Source: an uncultured Bacilli bacterium (GTDB taxonomy: Bacteria > Bacillota_I > Bacilli_A > RF39 > UBA660). From it: a DNA stretch of 20,205 bases. The stretch lies in contig CAKPAK010000024.1 in the NCBI GenBank assembly GCA_934132915.1, positions 1 through 20,205 on the forward strand. Reading direction: 5' to 3'. Of the stretch, positions 1-7,769 are shown one piece after another. The position numbers and the translations under genes were made by a program. Below the pieces are notes generated by a model. It was given only the letters and a program-made list of their open reading frames with translations, searched no databases and was not told the DNA's origin. Every line of letters begins with the position of its first letter. The stretch's first letter is position 1.

Positions 1-23
1 AAAAAGAAAAAAAAGAAAAGAAC

Positions 24-1397
24 TTATTTTTGAATAAATTCTTGAATTAAAGAATCAAACTCTTCCCTAATTTCCGCTAATCGCTCCTTCGTCTTAGCCT
101 CATACCGAACCGTCAAATTAGGTCCCGTATTAGAAGCCCTCACTAAAGCAGAACCATCAGAGAAAAATACCTTAACGCCATCAATAAGAATCCTATCATA
201 TTTTTTAGAAGCACAATATTCTTCCACTAAAGATACCACCCTAAACTTCTTTTCATCTAAAACTGGAATCTTTACCTCAGGAGTACTATAATAAACCGGA
301 ATTCCCTCTAAAAGATGAGAAACCGATTTCTTCTCATAAGATAAAATTTCAACCAACCGTAACCCAGCATAAATTCCATCATCATAACCATTAAATTTAT
401 CCCGAAAATAAACATGACCAGATAACTCTCCCGCAAAAGGATAATTTCCTAAATAACTCTTCTCTTTCGTATAAGAATTTCCCGTCCGATAAAAAGAATT
501 CTTAACCCCCAATCGATCTAATTCTTCTCGTAAAGCCAAAGAACATTTCACATCATAAAAAGTCTTCTTCTCAATCCCCGGAACATGAACCAAATATCTC
601 CAGATCAAAATCATATATTTATCAATAGAAACAAAACGTCCCAAATTATCAACAACACCAACCCGGTCTCCATCCCCATCAAAAGCAATCCCTAAATCCG
701 CATGGAGTTCTTTAACCTTTTCTTTTAAAATACTTAAATTTTCTTCCACCGCCGGATCGGGATGATGATTAGGAAAATTCGGATCACTAACATTAAACAA
801 AGGAACCCATTCAATACTAGGAAACTTTCCAAAAATATCATCCGCAATAATCGAAGTCGTTCCATTCCCACAATCATAAACTACCTTTAACTTTCTCTCC
901 CCCAAACGAAGATGAGAAGTAATCATCTTAATATATTCCCGTCGAATATTTACCACTCTTACATTTCCAGGAATCTCACTAACCACAAAATCACGATTCA
1001 TAATCATCTGATACAATTCCAAAGAACTATTCCCATAAGCATTATTAATTCCATTATAAGAAAACTTAAACCCATTATCATCCTTAGGATTATGAGAAGC
1101 CGTTACCATTACCCCAGATTTAATATTCAAAAGATCCCAGCCAAAATAATACATCGGTGTCGTCACCAAACCAAGACGAACAACATGAATACCACATTCA
1201 CATATCCCCCGAACCAAAGCTTTCTCCAAGCAAGGAGAACTATACCGATTATCATAACCAACTAACGTAATCGTACGTCCCATTCTCCTTAATTTTGTCC
1301 CAAAAGCCTTACCAATCAAATAAGCAATTTCTTCATCAAGATCTTTCCCATAAACACCCCGAATATCATATTCTCTAAATATATATTGATTAATCAA
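24..1397 (-). CDS. Phosphomannomutase/phosphoglucomutase (alpha-D-phosphohexomutase family)
   Basis: This cytosolic enzyme interconverts hexose 1- and 6-phosphates (mannose or glucose), feeding nucleotide-sugar synthesis for surface glycans. All four family signatures are visible in the 457-residue protein. The phosphoserine loop TASHNP has Ser101 as the phosphate carrier. The metal loop DGDGDR is at 240-245, the sugar-binding GELSGH at 323-328, and the phosphate-binding loop RASNTGPNLTVR at 420-431. Length is normal for the AlgC/ManB type. The start is TTG at 1397, preceded by a weak GGGGA; the FREYDIRG segment that usually opens the family follows at once, so this start is plausible. It lies 17 bases after the glycine-rich protein gene with no terminator between, so the two are probably cotranscribed. 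Mannose versus glucose preference cannot be read from the sequence. The A-rich stretch at 1-20 gives a U-tract downstream, but no clear hairpin is seen. Confidence 0.95.
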   Translation of the reverse strand: MINQYIFREYDIRGVYGKDLDEEIAYLIGKAFGTKLRRMGRTITLVGYDNRYSSPCLEKALVRGICECGIHVVRLGLVTTPMYYFGWDLLNIKSGVMVTASHNPKDDNGFKFSYNGINNAYGNSSLELYQMIMNRDFVVSEIPGNVRVVNIRREYIKMITSHLRLGERKLKVVYDCGNGTTSIIADDIFGKFPSIEWVPLFNVSDPNFPNHHPDPAVEENLSILKEKVKELHADLGIAFDGDGDRVGVVDNLGRFVSIDKYMILIWRYLVHVPGIEKKTFYDVKCSLALREELDRLGVKNSFYRTGNSYTKEKSYLGNYPFAGELSGHVYFRDKFNGYDDGIYAGLRLVEILSYEKKSVSHLLEGIPVYYSTPEVKIPVLDEKKFRVVSLVEEYCASKKYDRILIDGVKVFFSDGSALVRASNTGPNLTVRYEAKTKERLAEIREEFDSLIQEFIQK

Positions 1398-1414
1398 ACT
1401 ATCCCCACTTTCTA

Positions 1415-3754
1415 TTAACTAGGACTAATAGTATACGGATCATCCTTTGTCCCACTTCCTCCTGTTACCGCTACAGTTGCTTTCATACGAAGAATTGGAC
1501 GAACACCACCAGCACTATGCGAATGCATTGCATTTACTAAAAAATAAGTTGGTGCCCATCGAAACATCCAAGTTCCTTCTGCCAAAGTAGCATAATAATA
1601 AAATCCGCCATTATCAATCAAATCATTAAGATAGCCACAACTCATATCCCCTAAAGAATTATAGCAAGAACTCATCGATAAAGTATTCCCTGTTATCTTT
1701 TGAAAGTCCGATGCTTTAATATCCCAAGCACTATCTGTATTACATACACCACCATAAGCATAAGAAGAATTACAATATTTCAAAGCCGCCGAATTCAAAT
1801 TAGCCAAATGTTTGGTCATACCGGTAGACGAATCATAGGAACTTGCATTAGAGGAAGAAGCATTTCCATTTGCATCAGTAGATAAACACTCCGGAGCACC
1901 TCCACTAACTAAATAAGCCGTTCCATCAGATACATAAGCAACACGCCATCCATCAGTTTTAAATTGAAATCCCGAATTATCACAATACCCCATATTAGAG
2001 TCATCCACATAATTTGCATTTTGTCCAGTACAAGAACTTCCAGTACATCCGTTAGTACCAGCATACTTAACATAAGAACCAGATAAAACATTAGAAAGTA
2101 AAGACGGACTACCAATAACAATTGATTTAGTATAACGATAAGTATACCCAAAATCATCAACGACAACTACGCGAATCGACTGAGTACCAGACGCCAACAA
2201 CGACGTATTCGAAACAAAAATTACACGACATCCAGACCCGTTATCATGACAAGTTACCTGATTTTTTTCTAACTGTACTCCTAAACCAATACTAGGAATT
2301 AAAGAAACGGTCGGCGCAACTGGCGAAATATAAACCTTTCCATCACCCTTTTTTGAAAACATTGGAACAGAATCAGATTCAATATAAGTATTTGAATAAG
2401 TAAGTGTTGCTTCATCAGAAGAAGTTTGACATTGATAACAATACATTGCTTTATGTTTTAATAAACTATTTCCAATATAGGAAGAGCCACCAGCGCCAGA
2501 ACCACCCCAAGAAGCTCCTCCACCGTAGTAGCCACCGCCACCACCGCCAGAAACAACGGCATTAGAGGTTACTTTACTACCGCCGCCAATACCAAAAACA
2601 CCATTTAACCATGAGCTAGCAGAATTACCACCTAAATTTCCTCCACCATTACCACCTGCCGTTTGCGTTCCGCCAGTAGGATTAACATCATTAAAATTAA
2701 TTGTGGTAGTAGAACCAACAATTCCACCACCAGAACCACCATTGTCACCTTTTCCCCACCAACTAGCAGATCCACCTCCACCAGCAGCAACCAATAAAAT
2801 AGAACTTTTTGCCACTTTAGACAAATCCGAATTAGACAGTGTAATATGAGAAGAAGCACCACCAGAACTCATTGTAATATTGTTAGTATCGGTAGCAAAA
2901 ATTGTTACTGCACCACCATTAGGGTAAGCAAATACCGTTCCAGTTGTTGAATTATTAATATTTTGACCTTTGCCGCCAACAAAAACATAAGCATTTGAAT
3001 TTTTCTTAAAAGATGCTGAACCAACAGCATAAGCACCATATCCACCAACATAAGTAGTAGAATCACTAGCCCCTTGTGCCCCCCAAGCTTCTAACTTATA
3101 AGCCCCATCATGACTGGAAGTAAAAGTTTGTGATGCTCCAGTATAAGAATAGACCTGAGAATTCGTCGTAAAACTAATTGTACTATCTGTCGTAGAAATA
3201 TATTTTTGACTACTCTCATCATAATAGTAATCAGCATCTACTGCTGTACCAGAGATTAAAGTCTTTCCATCTAAGTACTCAATACTACTTACACTAGTAC
3301 TTGAACTAGCAACGCCCACATTAATCTTAATTGGTGTATTTGTATTATTCTGAACAATAATTGTGGCTAAAATATGACTCCCATTCGCTACACTACCACT
3401 TGTAGAAACCGTTGTTCCACTCAATCTGGCAATAACAATATTATCATTAATTTCAGAGGGATTCACCATCTTATACCATATTCCATAATAAGCCGTTGCC
3501 CCAGTATTATTTTGAACCTGTACATTAAAAATTTGATAAGCATTTGCATCAACATTAATCTCATCATATTCTTCAATATTACTAATATTCAACTGAAAAG
3601 CTAAATTTAGTCCCACAACATCATTTGTACTAGTATAACTTTTGGTAAACATTGCATAAGTTCCTGTTATCGCAAACCCAAATAAAGTAATAACCAAAAG
3701 CATAAGTAAATAAATTGTCTTCTTCTTAATTTTCCCGAATAACATCAACACCAC
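1415..3754 (-). CDS. Large membrane-anchored surface protein: TasA-like N-terminus, glycine-rich domain, DUF6273-like C-terminal module
   Basis: The 779-residue protein has a basic start, one hydrophobic segment (about 13-34) and GTYAMFTKSY, which resembles the signal-peptidase region of TasA/camelysin proteins. Residues about 45-160 look like the beta-sandwich that follows in that family. Residues about 201-458 form a glycine-rich domain that opens with YSYTGASQTF and LEAWGAQGAS, contains VAAGGGGS, and has glycine runs up to six. It resembles bacterial glycine-rich proteins and the ALK/LTK glycine-rich domain. A linker region (about 478-548) contains a Cys502-Cys509 pair. The C-terminal module (about 557-779) has GWRVAYVSDGTAYLVS, a GVRPILRM strand and the end motif GSGTKDDPYTI. 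The start could be GTG at 3754 or ATG at 3745; neither has a strong ribosome site. It sits between the terminator of the LysM gene and the phosphohexomutase gene. Its function is unknown; an adhesive or matrix role is inference. Confidence 0.8.
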   Translation of the reverse strand: MVLMLFGKIKKKTIYLLMLLVITLFGFAITGTYAMFTKSYTSTNDVVGLNLAFQLNISNIEEYDEINVDANAYQIFNVQVQNNTGATAYYGIWYKMVNPSEINDNIVIARLSGTTVSTSGSVANGSHILATIIVQNNTNTPIKINVGVASSSTSVSSIEYLDGKTLISGTAVDADYYYDESSQKYISTTDSTISFTTNSQVYSYTGASQTFTSSHDGAYKLEAWGAQGASDSTTYVGGYGAYAVGSASFKKNSNAYVFVGGKGQNINNSTTGTVFAYPNGGAVTIFATDTNNITMSSGGASSHITLSNSDLSKVAKSSILLVAAGGGGSASWWGKGDNGGSGGGIVGSTTTINFNDVNPTGGTQTAGGNGGGNLGGNSASSWLNGVFGIGGGSKVTSNAVVSGGGGGGYYGGGASWGGSGAGGSSYIGNSLLKHKAMYCYQCQTSSDEATLTYSNTYIESDSVPMFSKKGDGKVYISPVAPTVSLIPSIGLGVQLEKNQVTCHDNGSGCRVIFVSNTSLLASGTQSIRVVVVDDFGYTYRYTKSIVIGSPSLLSNVLSGSYVKYAGTNGCTGSSCTGQNANYVDDSNMGYCDNSGFQFKTDGWRVAYVSDGTAYLVSGGAPECLSTDANGNASSSNASSYDSSTGMTKHLANLNSAALKYCNSSYAYGGVCNTDSAWDIKASDFQKITGNTLSMSSCYNSLGDMSCGYLNDLIDNGGFYYYATLAEGTWMFRWAPTYFLVNAMHSHSAGGVRPILRMKATVAVTGGSGTKDDPYTISPS

Positions 3755-3800
3755 ATCCCTATTCTTTATTTTAACTATCTAAATTTTATCAAAAATAGGG

Positions 3801-3822
3801 AAAAAAAGCAAGAAATCTTGCT
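3801..3822 (-). terminator. Intrinsic terminator of the LysM/amidase-fold gene
   Basis: Read on the minus strand, a perfect 7-bp stem AGCAAGA / TCTTGCT with a 2-base loop (effectively 4) is followed by seven T. It begins four bases after the TAA stop of the upstream gene and separates it from the glycine-rich surface protein gene. Confidence 0.85.
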
Positions 3823-3826
3823 CTCT

Positions 3827-5014
3827 TTATTGCGGAATTTTTAAAATATCACCAATCTGTAATAAATTACTAGATAATTGATTCAATTGCTTAATTTTAT
3901 CCACACTCGTATTATACTTCTTGGCAATACTATATAAACTATCTCCTTTTTGTACAGTGTAATTCAAAGAACCTTTCTCTGAAGCAGGAACCTTTAAAAT
4001 ATCACCAATCTGTAACAAATTACTGGATAATTGATTAAGTTCTTTTAAAGCATTAACACTCGTATTATACTTCTTAGCAATACTATATAAACTATCCCCT
4101 TTTTGTACTTCATAAGTTAAATAATCCGTATCAGAAGAAGGGATCTTTAATACTTGCCCAATTTGTAAACTATCCTGATTTAGATGATTATATTCTTTCA
4201 ACAAAGAAACACTTACCCCATATTTTTTCCCAATTTGATATAAACTATCTCCCTTCTTTACCGAATACAAAATATCACTAGAAGTATTTTTATCCTCTCC
4301 TGGTAACACTAAAACATCACCAATTTGAAGCGTATTACTTTCCAAATGATTGATAGTTTTCAATTCGTTAACACTTGTATTATACTTCTTGGCAATACTA
4401 TATAAACTATCTCCTTTTTGTACCACATAATAATTTCCTGTAACCTTCTGATACGGTAGGGATAAATAATTCGCCAAGGCAATCACAATTGCTTCCCCTA
4501 CCTCTTCCATATGATTCTTTAAATAATTAGCCTCTTTCTCATTATCAATATTTCCATAATAAATAATAATACTCTCATTATTTTTGGTTCCGCGAATTAA
4601 TTCGTGATAATCAAGAGCAGTATCACTAGGTAATCTTCTTTGATAATATTTCTCCACCTCAATTCCCGCCTTTTTCAATTCCTGAGCAATTTTTGAAGAA
4701 AGTCCATCGCTATTCCTAAGCGCATAAACAATCGAAGCATCATTTCCCCCACTGGTTAAAGCATTAGAAATAACAACAACATCATCTCCCTTTCCATAAA
4801 AAGACTGAATTCTCTTTGCCCGGTCACTTAAATTTAAAGTCTCATCTCCCGTTCTAGATAAAGAAACCGTAGCCCCTAACTGCAACAGACGCCGATAAAT
4901 ATATTGACTCAAAGCCAAATTATAATCTTTTTCTAAAATACCATAAGCCTGACTACCAATATCATCTCCCCCTCGATAAGGATCTAGAACAATTTTCTTC
5001 ATCACTCTCTCCAT
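3827..5014 (-). CDS. Amidase_3-fold protein without active-site residues, with four C-terminal LysM repeats
   Basis: The N-terminal domain (about 6-185) follows the N-acetylmuramoyl-L-alanine amidase (Amidase_3) pattern: KIVLDPYRGGDDIG, GILEKDYNLAL, VSLSRTGDETLNLSDRAK and a C-terminal strand ending in IDN. The catalytic set is largely gone. The zinc histidine of DPGHGG is Arg14, the histidine of SIHxN is Ser83, and the catalytic Glu of the VLVE strand is Tyr152. Only the Glu ligand (Glu28) remains. Four LysM modules (about 195-240, 251-295, 301-345, 351-395) end the protein and should bind glycan chains of peptidoglycan. There is no signal peptide, so export is unclear; the protein could act in the mother cell on a forespore, as many LysM spore proteins do (inference). 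Start: GTG-ATG-rich region; ATG 5014 has GGTGA upstream, and ATG 5002 with GGAG is also possible. The gene has its own terminator. Confidence 0.8.
   Translation of the reverse strand: MERVMKKIVLDPYRGGDDIGSQAYGILEKDYNLALSQYIYRRLLQLGATVSLSRTGDETLNLSDRAKRIQSFYGKGDDVVVISNALTSGGNDASIVYALRNSDGLSSKIAQELKKAGIEVEKYYQRRLPSDTALDYHELIRGTKNNESIIIYYGNIDNEKEANYLKNHMEEVGEAIVIALANYLSLPYQKVTGNYYVVQKGDSLYSIAKKYNTSVNELKTINHLESNTLQIGDVLVLPGEDKNTSSDILYSVKKGDSLYQIGKKYGVSVSLLKEYNHLNQDSLQIGQVLKIPSSDTDYLTYEVQKGDSLYSIAKKYNTSVNALKELNQLSSNLLQIGDILKVPASEKGSLNYTVQKGDSLYSIAKKYNTSVDKIKQLNQLSSNLLQIGDILKIPQ
3830..4432 (-). repeat. Four tandem LysM coding repeats, three nearly identical in DNA
   Basis: The coding sequence for QKGDSLYSIAKKYNTSV recurs three times with only one or two base changes (plus-strand anchors attatac at 3911, 4064 and 4379). 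The spacing is 153 bases, then 315 bases, which spans two units. The second unit from the N-terminus (KKGDSLYQIGKKYGVSV) has diverged. The adjoining NLLQIGDILK segments are also almost identical between the last two units, which points to recent duplication or gene conversion. Confidence 0.9.
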
Positions 5015-5040
5015 AAAACATCACCGCTATATTTTATGAA

Positions 5041-5074
5041 AAAAAGAAAAATTGATGAATCCTTAACCATCAAT
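5041..5074 (-). terminator. Intrinsic terminator of uvsE overlapping its stop codon
   Basis: On the minus strand a 7-bp stem ATTGATG / CATCAAT is followed by TTTTCTTTTT. The 10-base loop contains the uvsE TAA stop at 5063-5065, so the last codons of the gene form the ascending arm. Confidence 0.75.
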
Positions 5075-6007
5075 CAAAAAACTAGTCTCATCTAAAAAAA
5101 CATAATCTCTTCTATATTTAATTTCCCTCACCAAACGAAATAAAGCCTCATCTTGGGCTTTAGCCTCCAACATAATATCAACATCATAAGAAAAATTTCT
5201 AAGAAAATCTAAAAACGAAAGAAAACGCTCCCCATCAATATAATCCGCATGTGCCCGATATTCCCGCCGATTCTTTGGACTACTAAAATGAACCTTTGGA
5301 CGCATCCCCCTCTTCTTCCATAAAGAAAAAATCTCTTCAACCATCAAAGAAAAATCTCCCTCAGAAGGATTACAACAATGATGATGATAATCAATCACAA
5401 CCAAAACGCCACATTTTCTAGATAAAAACAAACAATCTTGAACCGTAAAAACCTTATCATCATTCTCAATCGCAATTACCTTCTGAAGTGCCTGAGGCAA
5501 AGCATAAAACGTCGTCAAAAATCGCGCTAAAGCATTCTCCCGCCCCAACTGTCCACTCCCCACATGAAGCAAAATCACCTTATTTTCTACCCCAAAAGCC
5601 ATTAAAAGCTTATAATGATACCAAAGAATACGAATCGCATTTTCAATCACCTCTTGTTTGGTACTATTTAAAATACAATACTGATTCGGATGAAAATCAA
5701 CTCGCATACCACTCTTCTTCAAAATATCCCTTATCTCTAAATAAAGCGACCAGTAAGGAAAAATATAAGCAAAGGAAAGTCCTTGAACTGTCGAAAGAGG
5801 AATAATTCCTGAAGATATTCGATAAAAATGAACGGAATTCTTAACATTATACAAAAGTGTTTCCTTTAAATGCACCAAATTTGCCTGAATCACTTGACCA
5901 AGCTTCTCAAAATCATTATCCTGCACCAAATCCCGTAAGAAATAGCGCCCCGAAGTACTCCCTTGAATCACCGAACTTTCACTAACATAACCAAGACGAA
6001 CAATCAA
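5063..6007 (-). CDS. uvsE: UV damage endonuclease (UvsE/UvdE family)
   Basis: This TIM-barrel endonuclease nicks DNA 5' of UV photoproducts, and also some abasic sites, to start alternative excision repair. Family motifs appear in order: VRLGYVS at the start, NLVHLKETLLYN, FYRISSGIIPL, DFHPNQ, LLHVGSG, AIENDD, VIDYHHHC, KVHFSSP, RAHADYI and MLEAKAQDEAL. These supply the His, Glu and Asp metal ligands expected for the family, and none of those in the motifs seen is missing. The length (314 residues) is typical. The chosen start is TTG at 6007, with AAGGGTG six bases upstream; the in-frame GTG at 6016 lies inside that ribosome site. The upstream gene ends in a strong terminator only about 30 bases away, and no clear separate promoter was found, so expression may depend on readthrough. 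In Bacillus-type spore formers this enzyme often protects spores, which would match the neighbouring SpoVID-like genes. Confidence 0.95.
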   Translation of the reverse strand: MIVRLGYVSESSVIQGSTSGRYFLRDLVQDNDFEKLGQVIQANLVHLKETLLYNVKNSVHFYRISSGIIPLSTVQGLSFAYIFPYWSLYLEIRDILKKSGMRVDFHPNQYCILNSTKQEVIENAIRILWYHYKLLMAFGVENKVILLHVGSGQLGRENALARFLTTFYALPQALQKVIAIENDDKVFTVQDCLFLSRKCGVLVVIDYHHHCCNPSEGDFSLMVEEIFSLWKKRGMRPKVHFSSPKNRREYRAHADYIDGERFLSFLDFLRNFSYDVDIMLEAKAQDEALFRLVREIKYRRDYVFLDETSFLIDG

Positions 6008-6034
6008 AAATATCACCCTTCTTAGTTTAAACCA

Positions 6035-6066
6035 AAAGAAAAAGAAGTATACCCTCCTACTTCTTT
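6035..6066 (-). terminator. Intrinsic terminator of the helicase-like/SpoVID-like/YsxE-like operon
   Basis: On the minus strand a perfect 9-bp stem AAAGAAGTA / TACTTCTTT with an 8-base loop is followed by TTCTTTT. The TAG stop of the YsxE-like gene (6057-6059) lies across the loop and stem border, so coding end and terminator overlap. Confidence 0.85.
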
Positions 6067-6956
6067 CCTGATCCCGAAGAAAAATAGTCCATCATTAATC
6101 GATCCGTCGTAAACAAATAATCATAAAACTTTTTCACCGCCAAACAATCCTCAAACTCCGAAGAAGAAAAAACTAATTTAGAAGGAATTGAAATCAGACA
6201 AGTAAAAAGAGCTCTCTCCTCAGGAAGCATTGGATAACTCCCCTCATAAATTCGAAGCAAATTACAAAAATCAAATTCCAAATAATAAGACTGATAAAAA
6301 GAAACCAAATCATAAATAGGAATATCCTTACAACTAAATCGCCAACTAATCAAATAAGGCTTTTCAGCCAAAAGATAATGATCCAATTCCAAATGACGAT
6401 GCGTCTGAGTTATTCTAACCCGCTTTTTCTCCTCAATAATATGGTACCACTGATCAATTTGCCCCCGACAATAAGAAAGAGCCTGAAACAACTTCGAAAC
6501 ATTACGAACAAATAAATAATGAGAAGGAGACATATATTCTTCTCCTTCAAAAATTTCTACCAAATCTTGATAATACCCAATTAAATATTCAATCTTCTTA
6601 ACCGTATCCTCATATAATTTTTTATAAGTATCATCATCAATCTCTTTATAAAAAGTTGTCTTACTATGAAGAAGAGTTAACAGTTTTATAATATCACTAG
6701 CTTTCTCTTCTTTTTCTAAATGAACTTCCTCAATATAACGATAAATATCATAATTTTCAGTCTGATACAAAACCTCAGGAAAATAATCAAAAGAACGGGA
6801 GTGCAAATAGCGATATAATGGCATTAAATCACTTTCTTTCGGTTTCACCACCAATACTTGTTCTCCCGTATCAATTAATGCAATTTTATTGCGGATCTCA
6901 ATTCTTTTTACCACAAGAGATCGGGATAACAATAATTCCCGAATTTCTTTATTCAT
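6057..6956 (-). CDS. ysxE: YsxE/CotS-like spore-coat kinase-fold protein, probably catalytically inactive
   Basis: The 299-residue protein shows the aminoglycoside-phosphotransferase/CotS layout. There is a small N-lobe with VLVVKP, a hinge near IYRYIEEVHL, and a C-lobe with THRHLELDHYLL (185-196), YLISWRFS and PIYDLVSFY. In active members the first C-lobe motif is HGDLHxxN and the second carries an Asp (xIDW/F). Here those positions are His188, His193 and Ser204, so both catalytic Asp residues are absent. The best guide is context: it follows a SpoVID-like gene with an 8-base overlap, as ysxE follows spoVID in Bacillus subtilis, where both proteins act in coat encasement. There is no good ribosome site, so translation is probably coupled to the upstream gene through the ATGAATAA overlap. 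The family itself may be naturally non-canonical, so loss of activity need not be specific to this organism. Confidence 0.65.
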   Translation of the reverse strand: MNKEIRELLLSRSLVVKRIEIRNKIALIDTGEQVLVVKPKESDLMPLYRYLHSRSFDYFPEVLYQTENYDIYRYIEEVHLEKEEKASDIIKLLTLLHSKTTFYKEIDDDTYKKLYEDTVKKIEYLIGYYQDLVEIFEGEEYMSPSHYLFVRNVSKLFQALSYCRGQIDQWYHIIEEKKRVRITQTHRHLELDHYLLAEKPYLISWRFSCKDIPIYDLVSFYQSYYLEFDFCNLLRIYEGSYPMLPEERALFTCLISIPSKLVFSSSEFEDCLAVKKFYDYLFTTDRLMMDYFSSGSGKK

Positions 6957-7716
6957 GAGAATTAGGAATAATTAATTTCATCCCTGGCTTAAATTCATCT
7001 ATGGCATTATACATCTCTATCATTTCTTTATCAACGCCATACTTTTTCATAACCATCTCTAAAGTATCTTGCTCTTTTACAATATAAACATGATAAGTCA
7101 CATAAGTATCCGCTGAATCATTCTGATCAAAAATCTGAAAATCCCTCCCCACTTCTACACTAGGTGAAAAAGCACTGTCTATCTCCTCTTCCTTTTCTTC
7201 CCTTTTCTCGTGAAAAAGCTCTTCTTTTTTTACAACTTCTTCTGAAGACTGATCTCCTTCAACACCAGAAGAAGTTACCTCTTCATCTTGTTTTTCGATC
7301 AAAGGATTTTCTAAAAAAGGAAGAGATAAATTTAACCGTTCTTCAAGCTCTGTTTTACCTTTATCCTCATCTTTCCCGATAACTTCTTCCTCTTTTTTTT
7401 CACCAGAAATATACAAATCAATATTTACCTGAAGCGACTCATTATTCATCACTTCATAATAAAAATTATCAATATCTACAACTAACGTATCTAATACATA
7501 CTTTCCATCTAATTCAATATCAAAAGGAATTTTAAATTCAAAACTTTCCCGATTAATCGAAGAAGCCGTCATTTTATAATCTCCCTTGATAAAAAAATAC
7601 CCATGAATCGCATCATCCTGTTTCATCATAATCTGATGCTCTAACGAAATAGAAGTAATCTCACTAACCTTGGTTTTAAATAACAAATCCTTTTTAAATG
7701 GAATTATTTGTTTCAC
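6949..7716 (-). CDS. spoVID: SpoVID-like spore coat encasement protein with C-terminal LysM
   Basis: The N-terminal domain (1-106) runs from a LFKTKVSEITSISLE stretch through a GYFFIKGDYKM strand, FKIPFDIELDG and VDIDNFYYEV to VNIDLYISG. It matches the beginning of SpoVID, the mother-cell protein that lets the coat wrap the forespore. A highly acidic, Glu/Lys-rich linker (about 107-200) follows, then one LysM module (about 205-252, VKEQDTLEMVMKKYGV to GMKLIIP). At 255 residues it is much shorter than the B. subtilis protein (about 575), mainly through a shorter middle. No signal peptide is present, as expected for a mother-cell cytoplasmic protein. The start is GTG at 7716, with AAAGGA eight bases upstream. 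It lies 53 bases after the helicase-like gene with no terminator between, and it overlaps the YsxE-like gene. Assignment rests on the N-terminal pattern, the LysM and the gene order together. Confidence 0.7.
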   Translation of the reverse strand: MKQIIPFKKDLLFKTKVSEITSISLEHQIMMKQDDAIHGYFFIKGDYKMTASSINRESFEFKIPFDIELDGKYVLDTLVVDIDNFYYEVMNNESLQVNIDLYISGEKKEEEVIGKDEDKGKTELEERLNLSLPFLENPLIEKQDEEVTSSGVEGDQSSEEVVKKEELFHEKREEKEEEIDSAFSPSVEVGRDFQIFDQNDSADTYVTYHVYIVKEQDTLEMVMKKYGVDKEMIEMYNAIDEFKPGMKLIIPNSHE

Positions 7717-7769
7717 ATTATCATTCCTTTCAAATCATTATATGAAACCAAAGAAAAATTTATACTTCC

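Noticed and set aside
2480..2790. Low-complexity GGN-type repeats as a CRISPR or DNA repeat array
   Set aside because: They are glycine codons of the surface protein, without constant repeat length or spacers.
3787..3792. TTGATA as a -35 for the glycine-rich surface protein gene
   Set aside because: No acceptable -10 lies 16-18 bases downstream, so the promoter of that gene remains unidentified.
5030..5038. CATAAAATA on the minus strand, matching the SigK -10 pattern before the LysM/amidase-fold gene
   Set aside because: No AC-containing -35 at the right distance; the region is A/T-rich and overlaps the tail of the uvsE terminator, so a chance match is likely.
7737..7744. SigE-like -10 (CATATAAT) upstream of the SpoVID-like gene on the minus strand
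   Set aside because: The -35 candidate matches poorly and the implied start site would fall on the ribosome binding site, so it is not reported as a promoter.
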